From positions 6,839 to 70,838 of the forward strand of contig JBGPHC010000023.1 of assembly GCA_041484195.1 (NCBI GenBank): a stretch of DNA of 64,000 nt, in the 5' to 3' direction. Shown piece by piece: positions 18,119-26,137 of this stretch; within the stretch, counting starts at the first letter, position 1, and every line of letters starts with the position of its first letter. Both the position numbers and the translations under genes were made by a program. The notes under the pieces are model-generated. The model was not told the DNA's origin. It saw only the letters and a list, made by a program, of their open reading frames with translations, and searched no databases. Source of the stretch: PSRI01 sp041484195. Lineage in GTDB: Bacteria > Bacteroidota > Bacteroidia > Chitinophagales > Chitinophagaceae.

Positions 18119-18985
18119 GTGAAAAAAAATCTTCTGATTTTATTATTGTTTGTTGCAACAGTTTCTCATGCCCAGCGTCTCAGTGTAGAGGCATTTGCGG
18201 GATTAGCGAATTACCAGGGCGATTTACAGGAAAATAGATACACACTTGCTCAATCGAGAGCAGCCATTTCACTGGGTTTGGGTTATGCCCTCACAGACAA
18301 ATTTTCGATAAGAGGACTTGCCACACTGGGTAGCATTCAGGCTGATGACAAATACAATACGAAGTCGCTGCTGCAAGGCAGGAATCTGAATTTCAAGTCT
18401 AAGATTTACGACGCGAGCCTGGTTGCAGTGTATGACTTTTTCAGTCTCGATACCAAAAGATTCACACCCTATGTATTTGCAGGGATTTCAGCTTTTCATT
18501 TCAACCCATATACTAATGATTCATCGGGGAAAAAAGTATTTCTCCGCACACTCAGTACAGAAGGAGAGGGGCTGCCACAATATCCCGACAGGAAATTATA
18601 TAAACTGAATCAGATTTCCATACCTCTCGGAGGTGGGATCAAATTTGTGGTGAATGATAATGTGACCGTTGGCTGGGAATTTCAATTCCATAAGACCTTT
18701 ACAGACTATCTTGACGATGTGAGCAGAACTTATGTCGACTACAATACGCTGTTAGCCGCAAGGGGGCAGACGGCTGTGGATTTGGCTTATCGAGGAGACG
18801 AACTAAAGAATGGTAATCCTTCGTATCCTTCAGACGGGACCATTCGAGGAAGTTCAAAATACAAAGACTGGTATTATTTTTCAGGGATAACGGCGAGCTT
18901 CAGAATTATTACAAAGAAGGATGGCCAGGTGCGTGCAAGGAGAGGAGGGGGCAGTGGAATTGCATGCCCACCCAGGGTATATTGA
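18119..18985 (+). CDS. DUF6089-like outer-membrane beta-barrel protein
   Basis: This 288-residue protein starts at a GTG codon, giving the signal peptide MKKNLLILLLFVATVSHA. The mature part looks like an eight-stranded barrel: LSVEAFAGLANYQGDL, AAISLGLGYALTDKFSIRGLATLG, KRFTPYVFAGISAFHFNPY, ISIPLGGGIKFVVNDNVTVGWEFQFHKTFTDYLDDVSRTYVDY and WYYFSGITASFRI. This is the usual Bacteroidota DUF6089 / porin-family layout, whose function is undefined. It ends with a basic RARRGGGSG tail. A terminator follows at once, and then the remains of an insertion sequence. Confidence 0.85.
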   Translation: MKKNLLILLLFVATVSHAQRLSVEAFAGLANYQGDLQENRYTLAQSRAAISLGLGYALTDKFSIRGLATLGSIQADDKYNTKSLLQGRNLNFKSKIYDASLVAVYDFFSLDTKRFTPYVFAGISAFHFNPYTNDSSGKKVFLRTLSTEGEGLPQYPDRKLYKLNQISIPLGGGIKFVVNDNVTVGWEFQFHKTFTDYLDDVSRTYVDYNTLLAARGQTAVDLAYRGDELKNGNPSYPSDGTIRGSSKYKDWYYFSGITASFRIITKKDGQVRARRGGGSGIACPPRVY

Positions 18986-19007
18986 TATTATTAAAATTAG
19001 AGATTAT

Positions 19008-19043
19008 ACCCGGGATGGTTGCTAAGTTCCGGGTTTTGTCTTT
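19008..19043 (+). terminator. Rho-independent terminator after the DUF6089-type gene
   Basis: ACCCGG (19008-19013) pairs with CCGGGT (19029-19034), followed by TTTTGTCTTT. It lies 23 nt after the stop codon and ends just before the insertion sequence. Confidence 0.65.
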
Positions 19044-19130
19044 AATAATGATTACCCATTTAGACCTCAAAGCAAAAAGGAGGGGTTGGCAAATGTTAAA
19101 CTATTTTAATTTGGGGCTAAATAGAAGGGT

Positions 19131-20143
19131 ATGTTCCAGGGAATATCAGTGCAGCAGTTTAACAGGTACTTCAAAAAGGAGGACGATTGCAAACAATATC
19201 TCTTCGATCTGAAGTGGAAAAAAGGCTACCGGTGTAGAAGGTGTGGTTGTACCAAATATTATAAGGGCCGCACCCGGTTCCACCTGCGATGCAGCAGTTG
19301 CAGTTATGATGAGTCGGTCACGGCCCAAACGATCTTCCACAAGCTGAAGATCCCGCTGTTAAAGTATTTATGTAAGAAAAACATAGTGCAGGTTTCATAC
19401 GGTAATCGGTAAGATTCCGTCCTAATTTTGAGGAGCGATAACAAGTTGTTTCGCAAATTTTAAAATTAAAAACACTGCACTATGTCAAACGCAAATTTGG
19501 TAAAAGGAATTGACTTTTCCGGTGAAAAATTTTATATCGGATTGGATGTACACAAAAAATCATGGACAGTGACCATCAGAAAGCCTTTGGCATGGCCTTC
19601 CGGCTGTCGGTGCGCAAAAAGGGAATGTCCACCACGGAGCTGGCCCGGGAGTTTTCCATCAATCAAAAATCATCCTGGCTCTTCAAGCGCAAGACCCAGG
19701 AAGCGATGAAAACTGACGGCAGCTATCTTGCGGATCGAGATTCGGGGCTGGAGGATTTATTGATTGGAGGCCGGAGTAAGGGCGGGGGTGGCAGGAAAGC
19801 CCGAAAGTGCCGTCTTAAACCCGTTATTGACTGGGAAATAGAACTGGAAAACGCGGGAATTTTCAGAAGCAAAGGGAATAGGCTGCAGCAGGAAGCATTT
19901 GAAATCAGCATAAGTCCACCCAGACGAGGAAGAAGATTTCCGGACATGTATGTGGTAGTGATGAATTTGAAAGGATGGCTGCGAGGCATTCATCATCACT
20001 GTTCCGAAAGGTTTGTGACTGGATATCTGGATGAATTCTTTTTTCGGTTTAACGGAAGAAATTCTTTAAGAAGCATCTGGCACCAGCTCATAGAACAGTA
20101 TATGGCGAACCCACCCTACCGCTATAGGGCCCATGCGGCCTAA
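19131..20143 (+). pseudogene. Interrupted IS1595/ISXO2-like transposase
   Basis: The first 78 codons (19131-19364) hold the N-terminal zinc ribbon of ISXO2-type transposases (YRCRRCGCTKYYKGRTRFHLRCSSCSYDES). The frame is then broken by 218 bp of IS110-like DNA and resumes at 19583 with AFGMAFRLSVRKKGMSTTELAREFSI (helix-turn-helix region). The DDE core is poorly preserved: only an EDLLIGGRSKGGGGRKARK block, resembling the first-Asp region, and the C-terminal NLKGWLRGIHHHCSERFVTGYLDEFFFRFN motif are recognisable. The insert length is not a multiple of three, so no full product can be made. Internal deletions besides the insert are likely, since intact family members have about 300 residues. Confidence 0.85.
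19365..19582 (+). mobile_element. IS110-family left-end fragment nested in the ISXO2-like element
   Basis: Comparison with copy B shows 218 extra bases between codons AAG and GCC of the host transposase. They consist of about 117 nt of noncoding DNA and then an ATG (19482) with 33 codons, including FYIGLDVHKKSWTVTIR, the start of the DEDD RuvC-like domain of IS110-family transposases. The rest of the IS110 element is missing. The noncoding part is bracketed by a perfect 11-bp inverted repeat, ACATAGTGCAG (19381-19391) and CTGCACTATGT (19475-19485), the latter covering the ATG. Inside is a hairpin, CGG(T)AATC-GGTAA-GATTCCG. In IS110-group elements this end carries the bridge RNA gene. Confidence 0.75.
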
Positions 20144-20191
20144 ATGGGTAATCATGATTTATTAATCCTCCGATTAAAGAAAATCCTGCTT

Positions 20192-20199
20192 TACTTTTG
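20192..20199 (+). promoter_or_regulatory. Putative -7 box upstream of the ubiD-family gene
   Basis: TACTTTTG matches TAnnTTTG and lies 20 bp before the ATG, just outside the insertion sequence. No -33 TTTG is seen at the expected distance. Confidence 0.4.
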
Positions 20200-20219
20200 A
20201 CGGATAATTTGACCCATTC

Positions 20220-22151
20220 ATGGCTTACAGGAATCAGCAGGAATTCATTGAGGCTTTGGAAAAAGCAGGCGAACTTGTCAGAATCAGGAATTTTGTCGAC
20301 CCCAGACTCGAAATGGCAGAAATCACAGACAGGGTAAGCAAAAGTGGAAATGGCGGCAAGGCCCTGCTTTTTGAAAATACAGGATATGATTTCCCGGTGC
20401 TCATGAACGCCTATGGCAGTGAAAAAAGAATGTGTATGGCCCTGGGCGTTCAAAACCTCAATGATATCGCCGCAGATATTGAATCACTTTTCAAAATGCT
20501 AACCAAACCTAAGGAAAGCATTCTGGACAAACTGAACATGCTGCCTAAACTGGGACAATTTGCTTCCTGGATGCCAAAAGTGAAACATTCCAGGGGCGAA
20601 TGCCAGGAAATAGTGATGCTGGAGCCTGACCTTACGAAACTTCCCGTCATTACCTGCTGGCCCAAAGATGGCGGACCCTTCCTCACACTACCAATCATTC
20701 ATACCAAGGACCCGAATACCGGGATCAGGAATGTGGGTATGTACCGAATGCAGGTATTTGGACCAACATTGACCGCCATGCATTGGCATAAGCACAAGGT
20801 TTCCGCCAAACATTTCAACGAATATAAAAAACTAAATAAACGAATGCCCGTTGCGGTAGCCCTCGGTGGCGATCCGGTTTACGCTTATTCTGCAACAGCA
20901 CCACTTCCTGAAAATGTTGATGAATACATGCTCGCCGGTTTCCTTCGAAAGAAAAAAGTGGAATTGGTGAAATGCCTGACGCAGCCTGAACTTGAAGTGC
21001 CCTCCGATGCGGATTTTGTAATTGAAGGTTTCGTGGATCCGGGCGAAGAATTGATATGGGAGGGACCTTTCGGCGATCATACCGGGTATTATTCATTGCC
21101 TGACTGGTACCCAAGATTTCATGTTACCTGCATCTCCCATAAAAAAAATCCGGTTTACCCGGCGACGATCGTCGGAATTCCACCTCAGGAAGACGCCTGG
21201 CTCGGGAAGGCTACTGAAAGAATATTCCTGGCACCTATCAAAATGACTATGGTGCCTGAAATCGTGGATATGGAAATGCCCGTCGAAGGGGTTTTTCATA
21301 ACCTGGTAATAGCGAAGATCAAAAAAGAATATGCTGGTCAGGGCCAAAAAGTAATGTACGCTATGTGGGGAGCTGGACAAATGATGTTCAATAAGATTCT
21401 TGTGTTGGCAGACGAATCGGCCGACATAAGAGATTATGAGGGACTCGCGAGACAAATTTTCAATAACCTGAATGTGGCCACTGATATTTCGTTTAACCAC
21501 GGCCCCATGGATGTTTTGGATCATAGCTGCAGCAAATTGGGACTCGGCGGAAAGATGTGTATTGACGGAACAAAAAAATTCGAAGAGGAAATCGATGAAA
21601 GATTTATGCCCGGAATTCAGAAATCAAATCCCGTAATTGGAGAAAAAATAAAGGAGAATTTTCCTGAAGTGAAAACCGTGAATATCTCATTGTTGCAAAG
21701 GAATATTCCTTGCATCATACTCTCGGTACAAAAGAACAAGAAGGGCCATATCCGTTCCTTGCATGAACAAATATGCTCTATGCAAAAAGAGATGGAAGCT
21801 ATCAAAATTGTGCTCTATGTGGAGCATACAGTAGATCCAAATGATCTTCCTGTTGCCCTTTGGCGCTTCTGCAATAATCTGGATCCTAAACGCGACAGCA
21901 CATTGGTGGATAGTCCATCTTCTTTCGGGAAGGATAAAAGATTTGCATGCCTGGGTTTAGATGGAACCCGAAAAACAAAAGAGCTGGATGATTTTGACCG
22001 TGACTGGCCGAATATTATCGTTGCGGATGAGCGCACCATTGCAGCAATTGATAATAAATGGGAACTCCTTGGACTAGGTCCCCTGATTCCTTCTCCTTCA
22101 CTCAAATTCAGGGATCAGTTATATGGGGAAGAAGCAGTTGGGAAACAATGA
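20220..22151 (+). CDS. UbiD-family decarboxylase (prenylated-FMN dependent)
   Basis: This 643-residue protein spans the whole UbiD fold: N-terminal FIEALEKAGELVRIRNFVDPRLEMAEITDRVSK, the middle PVITCWPKDGGPFLTLPIIHTKDP..G..NVGMYRMQVFGP block that holds the prFMN-site Arg, and WEGPFGDHTGYYSLPDWYPRFHV with the catalytic Glu. A C-terminal extension continues to residue 643, longer than the roughly 500 residues of E. coli UbiD. UbiD enzymes decarboxylate aromatic or unsaturated acids with prenyl-FMN made by UbiX. In Bacteroidota this long form is commonly annotated as a menaquinone-biosynthesis decarboxylase; no men or mqn gene is nearby to confirm that. The gene is alone, right after the dead insertion sequence. 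Confidence 0.85.
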   Translation: MAYRNQQEFIEALEKAGELVRIRNFVDPRLEMAEITDRVSKSGNGGKALLFENTGYDFPVLMNAYGSEKRMCMALGVQNLNDIAADIESLFKMLTKPKESILDKLNMLPKLGQFASWMPKVKHSRGECQEIVMLEPDLTKLPVITCWPKDGGPFLTLPIIHTKDPNTGIRNVGMYRMQVFGPTLTAMHWHKHKVSAKHFNEYKKLNKRMPVAVALGGDPVYAYSATAPLPENVDEYMLAGFLRKKKVELVKCLTQPELEVPSDADFVIEGFVDPGEELIWEGPFGDHTGYYSLPDWYPRFHVTCISHKKNPVYPATIVGIPPQEDAWLGKATERIFLAPIKMTMVPEIVDMEMPVEGVFHNLVIAKIKKEYAGQGQKVMYAMWGAGQMMFNKILVLADESADIRDYEGLARQIFNNLNVATDISFNHGPMDVLDHSCSKLGLGGKMCIDGTKKFEEEIDERFMPGIQKSNPVIGEKIKENFPEVKTVNISLLQRNIPCIILSVQKNKKGHIRSLHEQICSMQKEMEAIKIVLYVEHTVDPNDLPVALWRFCNNLDPKRDSTLVDSPSSFGKDKRFACLGLDGTRKTKELDDFDRDWPNIIVADERTIAAIDNKWELLGLGPLIPSPSLKFRDQLYGEEAVGKQ

Positions 22152-22280
22152 AAAGAGTCATTTCAGGCCAGGTTTATATGATAAGGAATTGAGCCATAAG
22201 GGTCTGCAAATTTGAGTCCCTCCTGACCCTAAATCCCATCTCTAATTAAAGTATTAAATTATTGATACTTAGCCTGTAGG

Positions 22281-22310
22281 AAAAAAATAAGAGGCTCATA
22301 GACATGAGCC
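22281..22310 (-). terminator. Rho-independent terminator after ndk
   Basis: On the minus strand GGCTCAT-GTCT-ATGAGCC is followed by TCTTATTTTTTT. It lies about 120 bp beyond the ndk stop codon. Confidence 0.75.
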
Positions 22311-22428
22311 CCCTTTAGTTTCAACCCTAAACCCTTGAGAAAGATATTTGTAATGCTTCTAAGATTATGCCAAAAAGAGTTTATGTGGAAAAAACAGATT
22401 GTTTTTCCATTTTTTTAAGTAGTTACCC

Positions 22429-22845
22429 CTAGAATCTCTCAAGGTTACTGAAGAAAAAGTCTGATTCAATCTTCGCATTTTCATCACTATCGCTGCCATG
22501 AATGGCATTGTTCCCAACACTTTCCGCATATAGTTTGCGAATGGTTCCGGCATCGGCCTTTTTGGGGTCTGTAGTGCCAATCAGTTTTCGGAAATCCTCT
22601 ACAGCGTTGTCTTTCTCCAAAATAGCTGCAACAATTGGGCCACTGCTCATGAATTCCACCAATTCGCCATAAAATGGCCTTTCCCTATGAACCTGGTAAA
22701 ATTCCCCCGCTTTATCCTTTGATAAGAAAGTTAATTTCATCGCAGCGATACGGAACCCCGCAGTAATAATCTTATCAAGTATGGCTCCGGTAAAACCATT
22801 TCTGAATGCATCCGGCTTAATGATCGTGAATGTTCTGTTTGTCAT
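22429..22845 (-). CDS. ndk: Nucleoside diphosphate kinase
   Basis: This 138-residue enzyme transfers phosphate from ATP to nucleoside diphosphates through a phospho-histidine. It has the family start MTNRTFTIIKPDAFRNGFTGAILDKI, the HRERPFYGELVEFMSSGP block (about 53-70) and the active-site NNAIHGSDSDENA (His near 118). The length is normal. I chose the internal ATG because it begins the family sequence and has the purine-rich GAAAGGGAAAT in front; the open frame extends 40 codons further upstream without homology. A TTTG-N20-TACCTTTG promoter fits this start. Confidence 0.95.
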   Translation of the reverse strand: MTNRTFTIIKPDAFRNGFTGAILDKIITAGFRIAAMKLTFLSKDKAGEFYQVHRERPFYGELVEFMSSGPIVAAILEKDNAVEDFRKLIGTTDPKKADAGTIRKLYAESVGNNAIHGSDSDENAKIESDFFFSNLERF

Positions 22846-22867
22846 ATTTCCCTTTCTTTTTGGGAGG

Positions 22868-22899
22868 CAAAGGTATATTGAATCACTACCAATTTCAAA
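22868..22899 (-). promoter_or_regulatory. Promoter of ndk
   Basis: On the minus strand TTTG (22899-22896), a 20-bp spacer and TACCTTTG (22875-22868) give a textbook Bacteroidota promoter, with the box 22 bp before the chosen ndk ATG. It also argues against the longer open frame. Confidence 0.65.
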
Positions 22900-23054
22900 A
22901 TTTGCGAACTTTTGATATTCGGTTATTTCAAATAATGAAAATGACCTCTTCAGGGTTTCAGGCACGCCCCGTTCCCTGACGCCAACAGACCCCGGCGAAG
23001 GGTTAAAAAAAATTTGACCGTATAGATATTATAATTGATTTTTGCGCCTCTATT

Positions 23055-24062
23055 ATGAAACCTATTCAGGAGATTTTCCCATTACTTGGTGACCCGCGAA
23101 AAGTAGTTGTTACCATGCATCAAAAACCTGATCCGGATGCGATGGGATCTTCCCTGGGACTTGCCAATTTTCTAAAACAGTTGGGACACCAGGTAAATGT
23201 GATTTCTCCTACCAATTGGGCCGAATTCCTGAATTGGATGCCTGGATGCAAAAAAGTGCTGGATTATGAGCTGACCCGCGAAAAATCGAACGCCATCCTG
23301 GATGCGGCAAATTGGGTATTTTGCCTGGATTTCAACTCGCTCGATCGCACCAGGAATCTTGCGCCTAAATTGAGAAGCCTGAAATGCGAGAGAATCCTGA
23401 TTGATCACCATGAGCAGCCGGAGACCGAATCTTTCGCTTACGGTATCAGCCTGGTTTCAAAAAGTTCGACAGCCGAAATGGTATATGATTTCATCATTGA
23501 TTCGGGCAATAATGACAAGATCAATGAAGACATTGCGGAATGTTTGTATGCGGGCATCATAGGTGATACGGGTTCATTCCGTTTCCCGGCTACTTCCGCG
23601 GGAGTTCACAAAATGGTATCCGACCTCAAGTCGCGGGGCCTGAAACATACAAAGGTGCATGAAGAAATTTATGATAATTATCTTGAGAATAGGCTTCGTT
23701 TCATAGGTCATGTATTGCTGCACAGGATGGAAATATTCTATCAATACAATACGGCCCTGATTGCTATTCCCAAATCGGATCTTCTCAGGTTCGATATCAA
23801 AACCGGCGATTCAGAAGGCCTCGTGAATTATCCCCTCTCGATCAAAGGAATTAAGATGGTGGGTCTGGTCATAGACCGCGATGAAGAAAGGAAATGGTCA
23901 TTCCGCAGTAAGGGAAATGTGGATGTGAATACATTTGCGAGAAAGTATTTTGAAGGTGGAGGTCATTTCAATGCCGCGGGGGGCCGCAGTTCAGATTCTC
24001 TGGAAAAAACAGTGCAGGTATTTAAACAGGCTTTAAAAGAAAACGCATCACAATTACAATAA
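23055..24062 (+). CDS. nrnA: DHH-family bifunctional oligoribonuclease / PAP phosphatase (NrnA-like)
   Basis: This 335-residue protein has the DHH domain motifs HQKPDPDAMGSSLGLANFL (about 22-40), VFCLDFNSLDR (about 94-104), ILIDHHEQPE (about 116-125) and GIIGDTGSFRFPAT (about 169-182). The C-terminal DHHA1 domain ends with the RNA-binding GGGHFNAAGG (about 299-308). NrnA degrades very short RNA oligonucleotides to mononucleotides and can dephosphorylate 3'-phosphoadenosine 5'-phosphate in the cytoplasm. It is followed after 9 bp by the FKBP lipoprotein gene, so the two are co-transcribed. Confidence 0.92.
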   Translation: MKPIQEIFPLLGDPRKVVVTMHQKPDPDAMGSSLGLANFLKQLGHQVNVISPTNWAEFLNWMPGCKKVLDYELTREKSNAILDAANWVFCLDFNSLDRTRNLAPKLRSLKCERILIDHHEQPETESFAYGISLVSKSSTAEMVYDFIIDSGNNDKINEDIAECLYAGIIGDTGSFRFPATSAGVHKMVSDLKSRGLKHTKVHEEIYDNYLENRLRFIGHVLLHRMEIFYQYNTALIAIPKSDLLRFDIKTGDSEGLVNYPLSIKGIKMVGLVIDRDEERKWSFRSKGNVDVNTFARKYFEGGGHFNAAGGRSSDSLEKTVQVFKQALKENASQLQ

Positions 24063-24071
24063 TAAATTCAT

Positions 24072-25046
24072 ATGAAAAAAATCATGTTTGGCTTGGTGGC
24101 GCTAATTCTGGCTGCCGGTTTCAATTCCTGCGATCAGAGCGGTTATAAAAAGCTAAATGGAGGCATGGAATATAAGATTATTGGCAACGGAAAAGGTACT
24201 AAAATTGCCTATGGTGAAGTAATGAAATATCATATAGTACAGAAATACAAAGATTCTGTGTTGAAAGATTCCAGGAATCAACCTCCTTCATACCAGCCTG
24301 TGGACAGTACGCAATTGCCTAAAGAATATTTTCAAATATTCCAGCAGGTAAGATCGGGTGACAGCATCGTGATTCGGGTTCCTGTTGACAGCGTATTCAA
24401 AGGAGCCATGGGAAGCATGCCTCCACAATTCAAAAAAGGAGAATTTTTCTTCACACTGGTTAATGTTTTAGGCGTATTGAAAGCAGATCAGGCACAAGCC
24501 GATTTTAATCAGGAAGTGAAAAAATTCCAGGAACAGGATTCCATCCGCTCAGTGGCGCAGGCCGTAATTGATGATCAGATTCTTAAAGACTATATCGCCA
24601 AGAATAATATTAATGCGGTCAAGACTCCAAGAGGAGCTTATGTTGAAATTCAGATGCAGGGTAGCGGCGCCCTCGCTAAGGATGGTCAGATGCTTACCAT
24701 CAATTATACCGGCAGATTCCTGGATGGTAAGGCTTTTGACAGCAATGTTGATACCATATTCAGACATGCCAAGCCTTATGAACTGATCCTGGGATCTACT
24801 CCGTTGATAAAAGGTTGGGATGATGGATTAAAAATGTTCAATAAAGGAAGCAAAGGAAGAATCTTTGTCCCTTCAGTCCTGGCCTATGGTTCCCAGGGTG
24901 ACCAAAGAGGTGTCATTAAACCAAATGATAACCTGGTCTTCGATATTGATCTGGTGGACCTCAAAGAGGTGCCGCAGCAGACCCCGGAATCATCCCTTCC
25001 TCCGAAAGATTCTATTCACCAAAAGAATCAGGCGCAAAGAAAATAA
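24072..25046 (+). CDS. FKBP-type peptidyl-prolyl isomerase lipoprotein
   Basis: This 324-residue protein has a lipoprotein signal ending GFNSC with Cys at 20. A first degenerate FKBP-like region (about 30-140) is followed by a typical FKBP domain (about 205-300): DGQMLTINYTGRFLDGKAFDSNVD, LILGSTPLIKGWDDGLKMFNKGSKGRIFVPSVLAYGSQG and NDNLVFDIDLVDLKEV. It probably helps fold proteins in the periplasm or at the outer membrane. The tail is Pro/Gln/Lys-rich and unstructured. It lies 9 bp after nrnA and ends shortly before a strong terminator. Confidence 0.92.
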   Translation: MKKIMFGLVALILAAGFNSCDQSGYKKLNGGMEYKIIGNGKGTKIAYGEVMKYHIVQKYKDSVLKDSRNQPPSYQPVDSTQLPKEYFQIFQQVRSGDSIVIRVPVDSVFKGAMGSMPPQFKKGEFFFTLVNVLGVLKADQAQADFNQEVKKFQEQDSIRSVAQAVIDDQILKDYIAKNNINAVKTPRGAYVEIQMQGSGALAKDGQMLTINYTGRFLDGKAFDSNVDTIFRHAKPYELILGSTPLIKGWDDGLKMFNKGSKGRIFVPSVLAYGSQGDQRGVIKPNDNLVFDIDLVDLKEVPQQTPESSLPPKDSIHQKNQAQRK

Positions 25047-25073
25047 ATTCCTGACAAATATTCGATCTAACCC

Positions 25074-25097
25074 GCCCCGCAACCAGCGGGGCTTTTT
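25074..25097 (+). terminator. Rho-independent terminator between the FKBP gene and folP
   Basis: The 7-bp stem GCCCCGC/GCGGGGC with loop AACCA is followed by TTTTT. It serves the plus-strand FKBP gene and lies before the convergent folP stop codon. Confidence 0.85.
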
Positions 25098-25125
25098 CTT
25101 TGGCAGAGTTCAGATAATTCTTCAG

Positions 25126-25959
25126 TTATCCTGCATCCATGTAAAACTGGTATAGAATTACGGCTTCCCTGGCTTCTTTCACATCATGAACCCTTAGGAT
25201 ATTGGCGCCATTCATGAGCGCGATAGTATGAAGAACCGTACTACCATTCAAGGCTTCATCTGCTGAAATGCCCAGAGTTTTATAAATAGTTGACTTCCGC
25301 GATAATCCAACCATTATAGGCTTATCCAGAATCCTGAATACGGAAAGTTCACGGAGCAAAGTGAAATTATGCCTGATGTTTTTTCCAAATCCAAATCCAG
25401 GATCAACGATGATATCTTTGATCCCTGCTTCCACGCAGGCCGTGACTTTTCCAACAAGAAAATCCAAAACCTCTGCCGTCACGTTTTCATAGTGAGGATT
25501 TTCCTGCATCCGCGCGGGCTCCCCCTTCATGTGCATGCAGATATAGGGAATATTCATGGCAGCTACAGTCAGCATCATTTCAGGATCGAAATTCCCAGCG
25601 CTGATATCATTTACCATGAGTGCACCCACAGCGCCTGCTTCCCTGGCAACGGATGCGTGAAAAGTATCAATTGAAATAACTGTGCCCGGAAATGATTTCA
25701 AAATTGCCTCGATTGCGGGTATGGCTCTTCGTAATTCCTCATCTGGTTTGATTTGTTCACTCCCCGGCCTTGTGCTCTGACCGCCTATATCCAGAATATC
25801 CGCGCCTTCTTTTATCATTTGTTCAGCCTTGCACAATACGGCATCCACACTATCCACCCTGCTGGCTTCATAAAATGAATCGGGCGTAATATTGATGATT
25901 CCCATCACCAATGGTTTATCCACAACAATTAACCGGCCATTGCAGTTTAGCGTGTACAT
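25126..25959 (-). CDS. folP: Dihydropteroate synthase
   Basis: This 277-residue TIM barrel condenses p-aminobenzoate with 6-hydroxymethyl-dihydropterin pyrophosphate in folate synthesis and is the sulfonamide target. The motifs are in order: PLVMGIINITPDSFYEASR (about 17-35), ADILDIGGQSTRPGSEQI (about 53-70), VMVNDIS.GNFD-type LMVNDISAGNFDPEM, ICMHMKGEPARMQ, IIVDPGFGFGKN (about 189-200) and PIMVGLSRKS (about 217-226). It diverges from the DUF1599 gene, an arrangement frequent in Bacteroidota. Confidence 0.96.
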   Translation of the reverse strand: MYTLNCNGRLIVVDKPLVMGIINITPDSFYEASRVDSVDAVLCKAEQMIKEGADILDIGGQSTRPGSEQIKPDEELRRAIPAIEAILKSFPGTVISIDTFHASVAREAGAVGALMVNDISAGNFDPEMMLTVAAMNIPYICMHMKGEPARMQENPHYENVTAEVLDFLVGKVTACVEAGIKDIIVDPGFGFGKNIRHNFTLLRELSVFRILDKPIMVGLSRKSTIYKTLGISADEALNGSTVLHTIALMNGANILRVHDVKEAREAVILYQFYMDAG

Positions 25960-26044
25960 TCGGGCCTTTGACTTATTTTTGAACGATTAAGATAAGAAGA
26001 ACTTGAGAAACGGAAATGGTAACATTGATGAATCGAAAAAATCA

Positions 26045-26137
26045 CACTTTCTGACTACTGACTAATAACTATTGACTAATGACCAATCCGCCTCCAGTAA
26101 ACTTTCGGCGGACGCAGTGACTAATGACTACTTACTA
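26045..26137. repeat. Short TGACTAATGAC-type direct repeats with an embedded hairpin
   Basis: The leader in front of the DUF1599 gene contains six or more imperfect copies of TGACTAATGAC / TACTGACTAAT. Between them is a hairpin, TCCGCC (26087-26092) / GGCGGA (26107-26112), nearly identical to the one after tRNA-Pro. No function is known; it may be slippage-derived. Confidence 0.5.

Larger units (their letters stand above)
19050..20153 (+). mobile_element. Defective IS1595/ISXO2-like insertion sequence, copy A
   Basis: Terminal inverted repeats define the element: GATTACCCATTTAGACC at 19050-19066 and GGCCTAAATGGGTAATC at 20137-20153, with one mismatch in 17. The total is 1104 bp, of which 218 bp (19365-19582) is a foreign insert, leaving 886 bp. 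The flanking 8-mers do not match, so no target duplication is visible. The transposase stop codon lies inside the right repeat. A second copy begins at 63555 and is about 90 percent identical over the shared left part. The element is inactive because its transposase is interrupted and its core is degraded. Confidence 0.85.
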
